Shown here in pieces: positions 7,916-16,746 of a stretch of DNA of 32,845 nt. Under the pieces are notes generated by a model, which saw only the letters and a list, made by a program, of their open reading frames with translations, ran no database searches and was not told where the DNA came from. The DNA is from Burkholderiaceae bacterium. GTDB lineage: Bacteria; Pseudomonadota; Gammaproteobacteria; Burkholderiales; Burkholderiaceae_C. Positions within the stretch are counted from its first letter, which is position 1. The number at the start of each line of letters is the position of its first letter. Where the stretch lies: positions 1 through 32,845 of the forward strand of contig JAKOND010000075.1 in NCBI GenBank assembly GCA_022702125.1, read 5' to 3'. Position numbers and translations under genes: made by a program.

Positions 7916-10726
7916 TTACTTCCGCAGCAGCGCCTTGAGGGCGTTCTGCAGGCGGCGGGCCGCGGCGCCGTCGCTCGGGCCCGAAAGCACCTGCGCAGCG
8001 TCGTCGCCCCAGGTCTGGGCCGGCGGGGGATCGTTGCGGCGCGTCAGCAGCTTGAGCTGGAGCGCACGGCGGGCATCCTGCTGCTCGGCGGGCGTCGGCA
8101 CCTCGGCTGCCATTTCGAGCCGCAGCAGCGCCTCGGACGCGTCGCCCGCGGGCGCGCTACCCAGCGCCTGCGTCCAGCGGCCCCGGACCGCCGGGCTGAC
8201 CCGGTTGCCGAGTTCCTGGACGCTGGGCACCTTGGAGGCATCGCGCTCTTCCCAAGCGGCCAGCAACTGCGTGAGCGCCTCGCCATGGGCCTGGGCCGCC
8301 AGCTTGCGCAGCGCCAGCTGGGCGTGTTCGAGGGCCTCGCGTTGCGCGCGGAAAGCCGCGTCGCCCAGGCGGGGACCGCGGTCCTCGCGGGGCGCGCGAT
8401 CGCCGCCGAAGCGTCCGCCGCGGTCGGCCGGCGAGAAACGGTTGTCGCCCGGCGCCGGTGCACGCTCGCCAGGGCGTGCGCCGGGACGGGCATCGCGCCG
8501 ATCGCCGAACTTGCCGCCGCGTCCGGGCACGGCCGGCGCATCCTTCTTCATGCCGGGACGGTCGTCGCCGCGCACCGCCACCACGCGCTTGACCGGGGCC
8601 GGTGCGGGGGTGGGCGCGGGAGCGACCGCCGGCGCCGGAGCGTCGCCTTCGGCCGCGGGCGCTTCCACGGCGGCATCGGCGCCCGGTGCGGCATCCGCAT
8701 CGGACACGGACGCAGGCGCGGCCACGGTCGCATCCGTATCGGCAGCCGTGCCATCGGCGGCCGGCGCCGCGCCGGCATTCGCCGCGGCAGCAGCCTGGCC
8801 GTCCGCCACCGCCTGGGCCTGGCCGCGCAGCGCGGCCTCCAGCGCGTTCACGGCGGCACGGATCTTCTGCGCATCGCCGGTCGCGTTGGCGGCCTCCAGG
8901 GCCTTCGACGCTTCCAGCACCGTGCGGTCATGGCCGCTGATGGCGGCGGCGTGCTGCTCGCGCTCGGCGGTCTTGCGGTTGAAGGCATCGTCGATCGGCT
9001 TGCGGAACGCGTCCCAGAGCTTCTGCTCCTGGCGACGGTCCAGCGGCACGGCCTGCGCCTCGGCCTGCCAGCGCTGCTGCAGCGCCTTCACGGCATCGAT
9101 GCGCAGCATCGGCGCCTCGCCCAGCAGGCGCGACTCGTCGATCATCGCGTGGCGGCGCTCCAGACTGACTTTCTGCGCGTTCTCGAGCGGTGCGGCGGCA
9201 GCGGCGATGGCCTGCTTCCACTGCGGCTGCAGTTCGGCGAAAGCCTTCTCGCCCAGGTGGCCGGCATCGCGCCAGCGGTCGCCGAACTGGTGCAACGCGC
9301 GGTTGAACGCCTTCCAGTCGGTCGAGCCGGCCTGCGCCTCGCCCCAGGCCTTGACCTCGGCGATCAGCGCCAGCCGCTGGCTCTTGTTCTCGGACGCCTC
9401 GTGGCGGATCTTGTCCAGCCAGGCCTCGACCACCTTGTGGGCCTGGTTGCAGGCCTCGTCGAAACGCTTCCACAGCGCATGGTTGGACGCGCTGCCCTGG
9501 TCGGCCTTCTTCCATTCCTCGCGCAGGCCGCGCAGGGTCTCCTGCATCTTGCGGCCGCCCAGGGCCTGGCCTTCGGGCCGGTTGAGCAGGCCTTCGGCGC
9601 GTGCCACCAGGTCTTCGCGCACCCGGTCGGCGCTCCAGCGCTGCCAGCCTTCGAGTTCGCCGGCCGCCGTCAGCGCGGCATTGACCTGGGTTTCCAGCGC
9701 GCCGTCGATATGGCGACCGTGCTCCTTCAGCACCGCGCGCAGCGCGCCGGCCGCACCGGCGCTGGCCTTGCCGTGGCCTTCGGCGGTTTCCTGCTCCAGG
9801 CGGGCGACGGCCTCGCGCACCGCGGCAGTCGCTTTTTCGATGGTTTCCGGATCGGCCTTGCGCGGGGCGCGGGGTGCGCGGGGCGCTGCGGCACCGTCCT
9901 TGGCGGCAGCGGGTGCGGGACCCTCGGCCGATGCGGTCGTCCCGGCGCGGGCATGGCCCAGTTCCTCCGCCCACACCGGAACCGGCGGCAGCGGCGCGGC
10001 CGCATCGTCGGCGGCCGCGGCCGCCTGCGCCAGCGCTGCCTGGAACGCCTCCCAGACCACCAGCAACTGGCTGCGGGACGCATCCAGCAGCGGCGGGAAT
10101 TTGGCTTCCACGCTCGGCCAGCTGGCATCCTGCGACAGGCTCTGCGCCTGCTCCTGCCAGCGCAGCACGTCGGCCTGCAGCAGTTCCAGGGCGGCTTGCG
10201 CGTCCCTCCAGGACTTGGTGGACAGCACCTCGATGCGCTGCGCCAGCAGCACCGCGGCTTCGCGCTGCACCTGGACGCGGTGCTGCAGGTCCTCGATGAC
10301 CTTGATGCGCTCGGCCAGTTGGGCCTTCAGCGCCGAAAGGGGCTCGCGGCTCAGCGGGGCGCCGGCCTTGGCCGCATCGCGTTGCCAGGCCATCGCGTCG
10401 GCGATGTTGAGCTTGGGCGCGTCCAGCAGGGCGCGGGCCTTCTCGGCCCATTCGGCGGCGATGACCTCCTGGCCCTTGGCGCGCTTGATCTCGTCGAGGC
10501 GTTCGCGCAGGGGTTTGGCGGCGCCCTTGTCGCGCACGCTGAGTTCCTTGAACACGTCCTGGATCTGCTCGGCGGACGGTTGGGTGCCCAGCCACTCGCG
10601 CACCCGCGCGGCGCGCTCGCCCGAGGTGGCTGCGGAGAAGGCGCCGCCGGTCAGCGCATCGAGCGGATGCTGATCCGCATGCTTTGCCGTAGCGGAGGCA
10701 GGTTTGACGTCGGGAGCTTCGGACAT
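7916..10726 (-). CDS. DUF349 domain-containing protein with an Arg/Gly-rich segment
   Basis: This is a 936-residue cytoplasmic protein without signal peptide or membrane segment. Most of it is charged, Trp-containing helical repeats of the DUF349 type, e.g. KWAEKARALL-, WRDAQAALELL- and EEWKKADQ-like units, at about residues 40-640. An Ala/Pro/Asp-rich stretch (about 655-730) leads to a segment rich in Arg, Gly and Asp at about 733-786 (RGGKFGDRRDARPG, RGGRFGGDRAPRED). A final helical domain of about 150 residues follows. DUF349 proteins are common in Burkholderiales, but the function is not established. The ATG at 10726 gives MSEAPDVKPASA. The upstream frame extension is low-complexity, and no good ribosome site is seen before the ATG. 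The YpeA-like gene follows 15 bases downstream. Confidence 0.82.
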   Translation of the reverse strand: MSEAPDVKPASATAKHADQHPLDALTGGAFSAATSGERAARVREWLGTQPSAEQIQDVFKELSVRDKGAAKPLRERLDEIKRAKGQEVIAAEWAEKARALLDAPKLNIADAMAWQRDAAKAGAPLSREPLSALKAQLAERIKVIEDLQHRVQVQREAAVLLAQRIEVLSTKSWRDAQAALELLQADVLRWQEQAQSLSQDASWPSVEAKFPPLLDASRSQLLVVWEAFQAALAQAAAAADDAAAPLPPVPVWAEELGHARAGTTASAEGPAPAAAKDGAAAPRAPRAPRKADPETIEKATAAVREAVARLEQETAEGHGKASAGAAGALRAVLKEHGRHIDGALETQVNAALTAAGELEGWQRWSADRVREDLVARAEGLLNRPEGQALGGRKMQETLRGLREEWKKADQGSASNHALWKRFDEACNQAHKVVEAWLDKIRHEASENKSQRLALIAEVKAWGEAQAGSTDWKAFNRALHQFGDRWRDAGHLGEKAFAELQPQWKQAIAAAAAPLENAQKVSLERRHAMIDESRLLGEAPMLRIDAVKALQQRWQAEAQAVPLDRRQEQKLWDAFRKPIDDAFNRKTAEREQHAAAISGHDRTVLEASKALEAANATGDAQKIRAAVNALEAALRGQAQAVADGQAAAAANAGAAPAADGTAADTDATVAAPASVSDADAAPGADAAVEAPAAEGDAPAPAVAPAPTPAPAPVKRVVAVRGDDRPGMKKDAPAVPGRGGKFGDRRDARPGARPGERAPAPGDNRFSPADRGGRFGGDRAPREDRGPRLGDAAFRAQREALEHAQLALRKLAAQAHGEALTQLLAAWEERDASKVPSVQELGNRVSPAVRGRWTQALGSAPAGDASEALLRLEMAAEVPTPAEQQDARRALQLKLLTRRNDPPPAQTWGDDAAQVLSGPSDGAAARRLQNALKALLRK

Positions 10727-10855
10727 GTCGTAATAAGGGGGAAAAAACGGGGGAATGGAAAACGAAGTGCGGATGCAGGACGAAGCAGGCCGGCGATGCC
10801 GCATGCGCCGTCGGGGCTCCACTCCTTCATCTCTCTATTAGAGTGAGACGGATAT

Positions 10856-10887
10856 GGTGGCGATGTCATGGATTGGTAGTCGCCACC
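10856..10887. repeat. 8-bp perfect inverted repeat
   Basis: GGTGGCGA (10856-10863) and TCGCCACC (10880-10887) are separated by 16 bases. It lies about 130 bases upstream of the DUF349 gene start. It could be an operator or a transcript hairpin; the sequence alone does not say. Confidence 0.45.
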
Positions 10888-11245
10888 CGGTGACCGCCAA
10901 GAATCGAAAGCTATTCTCGCCGGTTTTGCGTTCATCCCGAATGGCCGGCTCCGCGACCGGTCGAACGGATGCCCGGCAGCATCCGGACAACTACCGCGGC
11001 AGTCCGGAACAGACCGCCCGAAACACCGTCTCCGAATCCGTTTTTCACGCGCCGGACACACTTCCACCGCAAAAAAACGTTCTTTTTTGGTCAGGGAAAT
11101 TGTTACCGCTTCATGGAATGTCGGCCGCGACCGTCCCGCCGCATGCCGCCTCCCTGCCGGATCTATCCTGTAAATAGCAACCGAAAAGGCAGTCGATACA
11201 ATTTTTTACCTATGTTATTTTGAATAATAAACCGAATCCTTATTC

Positions 11246-11275
11246 TTGACGCGATATTTGGTCGACTCCTAGAAT
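11246..11275 (+). promoter_or_regulatory. Sigma70 promoter for the lytic transglycosylase
   Basis: TTGACG (11246-11251) and TAGAAT (11270-11275) are spaced by 18 bases, each matching the consensus at five of six positions. They sit at the edge of an AT-rich patch. Transcription would begin near 11282, leaving a leader of about 195 bases before the ATG at 11478. Confidence 0.72.
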
Positions 11276-11477
11276 CCGCCGGTTTTCCCCTCGGACTCCT
11301 TCCGAGCCGCTGCCCCACCCAGGCTAAGTCCTTGTTCTTCCCTGCTTTCTTCTTGGGAAAGCCCCTCGGGTCGACAGGGATGGCGTACCAATCCAAACGA
11401 GCTTCCGTCAGTCAATGACTGCTGCACCGCAGCCTGTCGATGCAACGCCGGAATGCTTGCGTAGAAAGGAAATGCTG

Positions 11478-12362
11478 ATGACAGCGTCCCAAGAGATCCG
11501 GCGCGGCATGCGGACCATCGCGTCCGACATCGCCACCGGTTTTCTCGAAATCGTCCGTAATGGATTCGCCCTCCTCGGCCTGGCCGTGGTGTTCTCCGCC
11601 CTCCTGCTGCTCAGCCGTGCCGATCTTCGGCACAGCGGCGAACAGCAACTCATCGGCTGGCTGCAGTCCCGCCAGTCTCCCGCAACCTCGCCGAGCACGA
11701 CGGAGCCCGAAACGCCCTCCGCCACAGCGGCCGACGGCACGCTGCTGGTGAACGCCTCGGCGCAGGCCCAGCGTGCGACGAGCGCGATCGATCCGCGCCA
11801 GCTGCCGCGCCAGCAGGCGGCCGTCGCCTACTGGCTGAGCAAGAAGTACCGTGTCGCCCCGGAACCGGTGGGCACGCTGGTGGCCGAGGCCTTCGCCATC
11901 GGCCGCAGCAGCAAGCTCGACCCGACGCTGATCCTGGCCATCGTCGCCATCGAATCGGGCTTCAATCCCTTCGCGCAGAGCCCCGTCGGGGCGCAAGGCC
12001 TGATGCAGGTGATGACCAGCGTGCACAGCGACAAGTACAGCCACGCCGGCGGCAATCTGGCGGCATTCGACCCGGTCACCAACCTGCGGGTCGGCGTGAA
12101 GGTGCTGCAGGAATGCATCAGCCGCGCCGGCTCGCTCGAAGGCGGACTGCGCCACTACGTCGGCGCGGCCAACATCGCGGACGACGGCGGCTATGCCAGC
12201 AAGGTGCTGGCCGAGCATGCACGCCTTCAAGCCGTCGCCGCCATCGGCAAGGCCAAGGCACCCCGGGCGGCCACGGTGGCGGTACCGGCCGCCGTGCCCG
12301 CACCGCCCGCGGCTGCCTCGGCGTCGGCGAGCGAGAGCGTCGAGGTGGTGTCGGAAAGCTGA
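11478..12362 (+). CDS. Membrane-anchored lytic transglycosylase (SLT domain)
   Basis: The product cleaves peptidoglycan glycan strands to 1,6-anhydro ends. The 294-residue protein has an N-terminal cytoplasmic stretch and one hydrophobic segment (about 28-46, [16 protein letters not shown]). A low-complexity linker comes next, and then an SLT fold at about 130-250. The catalytic Glu159 is in [11 protein letters not shown], followed by the family motifs GAQGLMQVM and a conserved Tyr in GGLRHYVGA. The tail is Ala/Pro-rich. The second ATG (11478) is chosen because AAAGGA lies 7 bases before it; ATG 11472 and an upstream frame start at 11415 are less likely. It precedes the riboswitch and glyA on the same strand, but glyA seems to have its own promoter. 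The exact transglycosylase subfamily is not clear. Confidence 0.9.
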   Translation: MTASQEIRRGMRTIASDIATGFLEIVRNGFALLGLAVVFSALLLLSRADLRHSGEQQLIGWLQSRQSPATSPSTTEPETPSATAADGTLLVNASAQAQRATSAIDPRQLPRQQAAVAYWLSKKYRVAPEPVGTLVAEAFAIGRSSKLDPTLILAIVAIESGFNPFAQSPVGAQGLMQVMTSVHSDKYSHAGGNLAAFDPVTNLRVGVKVLQECISRAGSLEGGLRHYVGAANIADDGGYASKVLAEHARLQAVAAIGKAKAPRAATVAVPAAVPAPPAAASASASESVEVVSES

Positions 12363-12389
12363 GCCTCCCGGGTCCGCGGATGCTTGGGC

Positions 12390-12395
12390 TACACT
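12390..12395 (+). promoter_or_regulatory. -10 box for the glyA riboswitch transcript
   Basis: TACACT places the transcription start at about 12402, exactly where the P1 stem of the riboswitch begins. The -35 position is GC-rich and weak. The good fit between predicted start and aptamer is the main support. Confidence 0.55.
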
Positions 12396-12401
12396 CGCGA
12401 A

Positions 12402-12594
12402 GTACGCGACTGGCGATAGGCGCGGCGGTTCGGCGGTCCCGGCAGGGAATGCGAATGCGCTGACGCTGACGTGGACGCCACGCCGGAGCCGCCATCGCGG
12501 GCCGGCCGGCAGCGACAGGCACCCGCCTGCCGCCAACCACGGGGAAGCGTACCGCCACGGCCGCGTGCCCGGCGTTCCGCCGTTCGCCTGGGCA
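12402..12594 (+). promoter_or_regulatory. ZTP (pfl) riboswitch controlling glyA
   Basis: The pfl motif senses ZTP/ZMP (AICAR nucleotides), which build up when 10-formyl-tetrahydrofolate is short. It is known upstream of one-carbon and purine genes including glyA. Seen here: P1 formed by GTACGC (12402-12407) and GCGTAC (12547-12552), the conserved GACTGGCG just inside P1, and GGGGAA before the 3' strand of P1. P2 can form between GGTTcGGCG and CGCCAACC. P3 pairs ACGGC (12557-12561) with GCCGT (12579-12583). The conserved ending CGCCTGGGCA (12585-12594) has CGCC able to pair with GGCG of the 5' part as the pseudoknot. The P2 apical region is long. The 48 bases between aptamer and ATG have no T-run, so translational control is more likely than termination. 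Confidence 0.88.
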
Positions 12595-12642
12595 GCCCTT
12601 GTTTCCACGCAGGGACCACCGTCTGTCAGGACTGCCACCGCC

Positions 12643-13887
12643 ATGTACCACCGCAATATCCTCGTCGAGCAAGCCGACCCCGAAGTCTTCGCCGCCATCC
12701 AGGCCGAGAACGCGCGCCAGGAACACCACATCGAGCTGATCGCCAGCGAGAACTACGCCTCGCCGGCCGTGATGGCCGCCCAGGGCTCGCAGCTCACCAA
12801 CAAGTACGCCGAAGGCTACCCCGGACGCCGCTACTACGGCGGCTGCGAGAACGTTGACGTGGTCGAGCAGCTCGCCATCGACCGCATCAAGCGCATCTTC
12901 GGCGCGGACGCCGCCAACGTGCAGCCCAATTCCGGCTCCCAGGCCAACCAGGCCGTTCTGCTGGCCTTCCTCAAGCCCGGCGACACCATCCTCGGCATGA
13001 GCCTGGCCGAAGGCGGCCACCTGACCCACGGCATGCCGCTCAACATGAGCGGCAAGTGGTTCAACGTGGTGTCCTACGGCCTCGACGCCAAGGAAGAGAT
13101 CGACTACGACGCGATGGAGCAGAAGGCCCGCGAGAGCCGCCCGAAGCTGATCATCGCCGGCGCCTCGGCCTACAGCCTGCGCATCGATTTCGAGCGCTTC
13201 GCCAAGATCGCCAAGGAAGTCGGCGCGATCTTCTGGGTGGACATCGCCCACTACGCCGGCCTGGTCGCGGCGGGCGTCTACCCCAACCCGGTCCCGCACG
13301 CGGACGTGGTCACCTCCACCACCCACAAGAGCCTGCGCGGCCCGCGCGGCGGCATCATCCTGATGAAGGCCGAGCACGAGAAGGCGATCAACTCCGCCAT
13401 CTTCCCCGGCCTGCAGGGCGGCCCGCTGATGCACGTCATCGCCGGCAAGGCGATCGCCTTCAAGGAGGCGCTGTCGCCCGAGTTCAAGGCCTACCAGGAG
13501 CAGGTCGCGAAGAACGCCATCGTGTTCGCCGAGACGCTGACCCAGCGCGGCCTGCGCATCGTCAGCGGCCGCACCGAAAGCCACGTCATGCTGGTGGACC
13601 TGCGTTCCAAGGGCATCACCGGCAAGGAAGCCGAAGCGGTGCTGGGCCGGGCGCACATCACCATCAACAAGAACTCCATCCCGAACGACCCGGAAAAGCC
13701 GATGGTCACCAGCGGCATCCGCGTGGGCACCCCGGCGATCACCACCCGCGGCTTCAAGGAAGAGGAAACCCGGCTGACGGCCAACCTGCTGGCCGACGTG
13801 CTCGACAACCCGCGCGACGAAGCCCACATCGCCGCGGTGCGCGAGAAGGTCAACGCGCTGACCGCACGCTTCCCGGTCTACGGCTGA
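12643..13887 (+). CDS. glyA: Serine hydroxymethyltransferase
   Basis: This is a PLP enzyme that converts serine and tetrahydrofolate to glycine and 5,10-methylene-tetrahydrofolate, the main one-carbon source. The 414-residue product has the normal length. The PLP lysine is Lys229 within [13 protein letters not shown]. Other family segments include [10 protein letters not shown], the folate and substrate region [27 protein letters not shown] and GGHLTHG. It begins [16 protein letters not shown]. The ribosome site is weak, with an AGGA about 12 bases upstream. A ZTP riboswitch occupies most of the 280-base leader region. nrdR follows after 30 bases, probably in the same transcript. Confidence 0.97.
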   Translation: MYHRNILVEQADPEVFAAIQAENARQEHHIELIASENYASPAVMAAQGSQLTNKYAEGYPGRRYYGGCENVDVVEQLAIDRIKRIFGADAANVQPNSGSQANQAVLLAFLKPGDTILGMSLAEGGHLTHGMPLNMSGKWFNVVSYGLDAKEEIDYDAMEQKARESRPKLIIAGASAYSLRIDFERFAKIAKEVGAIFWVDIAHYAGLVAAGVYPNPVPHADVVTSTTHKSLRGPRGGIILMKAEHEKAINSAIFPGLQGGPLMHVIAGKAIAFKEALSPEFKAYQEQVAKNAIVFAETLTQRGLRIVSGRTESHVMLVDLRSKGITGKEAEAVLGRAHITINKNSIPNDPEKPMVTSGIRVGTPAITTRGFKEEETRLTANLLADVLDNPRDEAHIAAVREKVNALTARFPVYG

Positions 13888-13917
13888 CGCCCGCGCGGGC
13901 CTCGGGAACGCACGGCC

Positions 13918-14367
13918 ATGAAGTGCCCGTTCTGCAGCCATATGGAAACCCAGGTCGTCGAAACCCGGGTGGCCGAGGATGCGAGCTTCGTGCGGCGCCG
14001 CCGGCAGTGCGGCGCCTGCGAAAAGCGCTTCACCACCTACGAGCGGCCCGACCTGAGCTTTCCCGCGCTGGTCAAGAAGGACGGCCGGCGGGTCGACTAC
14101 CGGCCCGAGAAGCTGCGCGGCTCGATGAACCTGGCGTTGCGCAAGCGGCCGGTGCCGATCGCGGCCGTCGACGCGGCGGTCGAGCGCATCGAGGAACGGC
14201 TGCTGTCCTTCGGCCTGCGCGAGATCGCATCGAGCCGGCTCGGCGAGATGGTGATGCTCGAACTCAAGGGCCTGGACCAGGTGGCGTACATCCGCTTCGC
14301 CAGCGTCTACCGCAGCTTCGAGGACATCGACGACTTCAAGAACCTGGTGGACGAGGTCCGGACCTGA
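13918..14367 (+). CDS. nrdR: Transcriptional repressor NrdR
   Basis: NrdR represses ribonucleotide reductase genes in response to ATP/dATP. The 149-residue product has an N-terminal zinc ribbon with Cys3, Cys6, Cys31 and Cys34 (CPFC and CGAC), followed by EKRFTTYER. An ATP-cone begins at [17 protein letters not shown] and ends in a helix with [17 protein letters not shown]. Length and order are those of the family. It lies 30 bases after glyA, a common arrangement in proteobacteria. Confidence 0.97.
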   Translation: MKCPFCSHMETQVVETRVAEDASFVRRRRQCGACEKRFTTYERPDLSFPALVKKDGRRVDYRPEKLRGSMNLALRKRPVPIAAVDAAVERIEERLLSFGLREIASSRLGEMVMLELKGLDQVAYIRFASVYRSFEDIDDFKNLVDEVRT

Positions 14368-14418
14368 CGATCCGGCAGGGCCGGCGAAGCCTCCTGCGGG
14401 CACGATAGCTGCATGGCG

Positions 14419-14447
14419 TGTCCGGCCCGCGTCCGGCATGCCTTTTT
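14419..14447 (+). terminator. Weak terminator-like hairpin after nrdR
   Basis: TGTCCGG can pair imperfectly with CCGGCA (14433-14438), followed shortly by five Ts (14443-14447). The stem is short with one bulge. It may partly end the glyA-nrdR transcript before the yccS-like gene. Confidence 0.3.
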
Positions 14448-14474
14448 CCCGCCTGCCGCTTTTTTCGTCTTCCG

Positions 14475-16703
14475 ATGCCCCTGCTCTTCTCTCCGCAACT
14501 GCTGCGCCGCCTGTGGGCGCGCGATACTTTCGTCTACAGCCTGCGCGTGTTCCTGGCCCTGGGAATCGTCATGGCCGGCTGCTGGCTGGCGGGTACGATG
14601 GACCACGTGCTGCCGGTCTTCCTCGGCATCATCGCCTGCGCCCTGGCCGAGACCGACGACACCTGGCGCGGCCGCCTGCGCACGCAGGCCGCGGTGCTGG
14701 CCTGCTTCAGCCTGACGGCGCTGGTGGTGCACGCGGTGTTCGGCCATCCGTGGCTGTTCGCCGTGGTGCTGGCGACGGCGGCCTTCGGGCTGACGATGAT
14801 GGGCGCGGTCGGCGAGCGCTACCGGGCGGTGTCGTCGGCGACGCTGATCCTGGCCATCTACCTCACCATCGGGCTCGACCACGGCGGCGCCGCGCGTGGC
14901 GGCCAGCCCTTCTGGCTGGAACCGATGCTGATGGTCGCCGGCGCCGCCTGGTACGGGCTGCTGTCGGTGGCCTGGGCGGCCGCCTTCGCCAACCAGCCGG
15001 TGCAACAGAGCCTGTCGGAGCTGTTCCGGCTGCTGGGCGGCTACCTGCAGCTCAAGGCCCGGCTGTTCGAGCCGGTGCGCGGGCTCGACATGGAGCAGCG
15101 GCGGGTGGCCCTGGCCCAGCACAACGGGCAGGTGGTGCGCGCCCTCAACGCCGCGAAGGACACCCTGTTCGCCCGCCTCGGCAACGGCCGGCCGGGTCGG
15201 CGCATGGCGCGCTACCTGAGCCTGTACTTCATCGCCCAGGACGTGCACGAGCGGGCCAGCTCCTCGCATTCCCCCTACGAGGCGCTGACCGACGCCTTCT
15301 TCCACAGCGACGTGATGTTCCGCTGCCAGCGGCTGTTGTCGCTGCAGGGCCGCGACTGCCACCGGCTGGCCCGGGCGATCCGGCTGCGCCAGCCCTTCGA
15401 CAAGGGCCACGACAGCCAGCAGGCGCTGGACGACCTGCAGGCCGCCATCGCCTACCTGCGCGCGCAGGGACCGGCCCAGCGCCAGCGGCTGCTGCATGCC
15501 CTGGGCTCGGTCGCCGCCAACCTGGCCACGCTCGGACGCCAGCTCGCAGGCGCCGGCCATCCGCACACCCACGGCGCGCCCGACGACAGCAGCCTGTTCG
15601 ACCGGTCTCCGCGATCCTGGCGCGACGCGATGGACCGGGTGCGGTTGCAGCTGACCCCGTCGTCGCCGCTGTTCCGGCATGCGGTGCGCCTGAGCCTGGC
15701 CCTGACCGCCGGCTACGGCATGCTGCACCTGATCCACGTCAACCAGGGCTACTGGATCGTGCTGACCACGCTCTTCGTCTGCCAGCCCAGCTACGGCGCC
15801 ACGCTCAGCCGCATGGGCCAGCGCATCCTGGGCACCGCCGGCGGGCTGGTGGTGGGCTGGGCGCTGTTCCGGCTGTTCCCGAGCCCCTTGCTGCAGGCCG
15901 TCTTCACCGTCGCGGCCGGCACGGTGTTCTTCGCCTCGCGCAAGCAGCGCTACGCATTGGCGACCGGCGCGATCACGCTGGTGGTATTGCTGTGCTTCAA
16001 CCAGGTGGGCGACGGCTACGGGCTGATCCTGCCGCGGCTGGTGGACACGGTGATCGGCGCGGTCATCGCCGGGCTGGCGCTGCTGTTCGTGCTGCCGGAC
16101 TGGCAGGCCCGGCGGCTGGACCAGGCCGCCTCCCGGGCGGCGAGCACCTATGCGGCCTACCTGCGCCGGATCATGGCGCAGTACGCCACCGGCAAACAGG
16201 ACGATCTGGCCTACCGCCTGGCGCGGCGCAATGCGCACAACGCCGACGCGGCGCTGTCCACCGTGCTGGCCAACGTCTTCCAGGAGCCGGGCTATTTCCG
16301 CAGCAACGCGGAGGCCGGGCTGCGTTTCATGGTGGCGTCGCACACGCTGCTCAACTACCTGTCCTCGCTGGGCGCGCACCGCAGCGCGCTGACCGATCCC
16401 ACGATACGCGGCTTGGTGGAACAGGCCGCGGAGCACGTGGCGGCGGCGCTGGAGGAAATCGCCGCGGCCCTGATGGCGCACCGGCTGCCGAGCATCGACG
16501 CGGACGGCAGCCTGGCCTGGGCCGAACGGCTGGACCGGCTACAGGACGAGGGCGGCGATACGCCGCAGGTGGTGCCCACCCAGTTGGCTCTGGTGTGCCG
16601 GCAGGTCGCCACGCTGGGCACCTGGGCCGGCCGGCTGGCGGCGCCTGCGCAGGCCGTTTCCCCTGTCACCCCCCCCTCGCCCGCGACACCGGTTTCGGCC
16701 TGA
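14475..16703 (+). CDS. yccS: YccS-family inner-membrane protein (FUSC-like)
   Basis: The 742-residue product follows E. coli YccS from end to end. A first block of membrane helices (about 18-180) is followed by a cytoplasmic region with FIAQDVHERASSSHSPYEAL and RCQRLLSLQGRDCHRLAR. A second FUSC-like membrane block (about 395-540) contains GYWIVLTTLFVCQPSYGAT and ITLVVLLCFNQVGDGY. A C-terminal cytoplasmic domain has YRLARRNAHNADAALS. It even ends PVSA like the E. coli protein. The family is related to aromatic-acid efflux proteins, but no transport substrate is proven. The ATG at 14475 is chosen by homology; no strong ribosome site is visible, and a GTG at 14418 is a possible alternative. It lies 107 bases after nrdR. 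Confidence 0.9.
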   Translation: MPLLFSPQLLRRLWARDTFVYSLRVFLALGIVMAGCWLAGTMDHVLPVFLGIIACALAETDDTWRGRLRTQAAVLACFSLTALVVHAVFGHPWLFAVVLATAAFGLTMMGAVGERYRAVSSATLILAIYLTIGLDHGGAARGGQPFWLEPMLMVAGAAWYGLLSVAWAAAFANQPVQQSLSELFRLLGGYLQLKARLFEPVRGLDMEQRRVALAQHNGQVVRALNAAKDTLFARLGNGRPGRRMARYLSLYFIAQDVHERASSSHSPYEALTDAFFHSDVMFRCQRLLSLQGRDCHRLARAIRLRQPFDKGHDSQQALDDLQAAIAYLRAQGPAQRQRLLHALGSVAANLATLGRQLAGAGHPHTHGAPDDSSLFDRSPRSWRDAMDRVRLQLTPSSPLFRHAVRLSLALTAGYGMLHLIHVNQGYWIVLTTLFVCQPSYGATLSRMGQRILGTAGGLVVGWALFRLFPSPLLQAVFTVAAGTVFFASRKQRYALATGAITLVVLLCFNQVGDGYGLILPRLVDTVIGAVIAGLALLFVLPDWQARRLDQAASRAASTYAAYLRRIMAQYATGKQDDLAYRLARRNAHNADAALSTVLANVFQEPGYFRSNAEAGLRFMVASHTLLNYLSSLGAHRSALTDPTIRGLVEQAAEHVAAALEEIAAALMAHRLPSIDADGSLAWAERLDRLQDEGGDTPQVVPTQLALVCRQVATLGTWAGRLAAPAQAVSPVTPPSPATPVSA

Positions 16704-16711
16704 GGCGGCAC

Positions 16712-16735
16712 GCCCCGCCGTCCGGAGCGCGGGGC
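16712..16735. repeat. Inverted repeat between convergent genes
   Basis: GCCCCGC (16712-16718) and GCGGGGC (16729-16735) form a 7-bp stem in the 43-base gap between yccS and the Bug protein gene. It has no T-run, so terminator function is only suggested by position. Confidence 0.35.
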
Positions 16736-16746
16736 TTCGCGGACCG

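Larger units (their letters stand above)
10727..11477. other. Long gene-free intergenic region between divergent genes
   Basis: About 750 bases separate the DUF349 gene from the transglycosylase gene. I see no convincing protein gene; a 107-codon frame at 10854-11177 has no ribosome site or recognisable content. The region holds an 8-bp inverted repeat at 10856-10887 and an A7-CGTTC-T6 symmetric stretch at 11071-11088. It also holds an AT-rich patch at about 11165-11250 that stands out from the GC-rich surroundings, and a good sigma70 promoter. After the promoter comes a leader of about 195 bases with two small hairpins: CTCGGA/TCCGAG at 11290-11306, and CTTTC/GAAAG near 11340-11360. Confidence 0.7.

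Noticed and set aside
7547-10846. 1099-codon open frame on the plus strand opposite the DUF349 gene (and similar long antisense frames over uvrC, ppiD, yccS and vgrG)
   Set aside because: High GC makes antisense frames long. The translations are Arg/Ala/Gly-rich or low in complexity without domains, while the opposite strand holds recognisable proteins.
10854-11177. 107-codon plus-strand frame in the long intergenic region
   Set aside because: No ribosome site, no recognisable motif, ordinary composition for non-coding DNA here, and an overlapping frame of similar length exists.
14413-14474. Earlier ATG/GTG starts for the yccS-like gene
   Set aside because: The extra residues are not hydrophobic in the family's pattern and overlap a terminator-like hairpin; homologues begin near the ATG at 14475.
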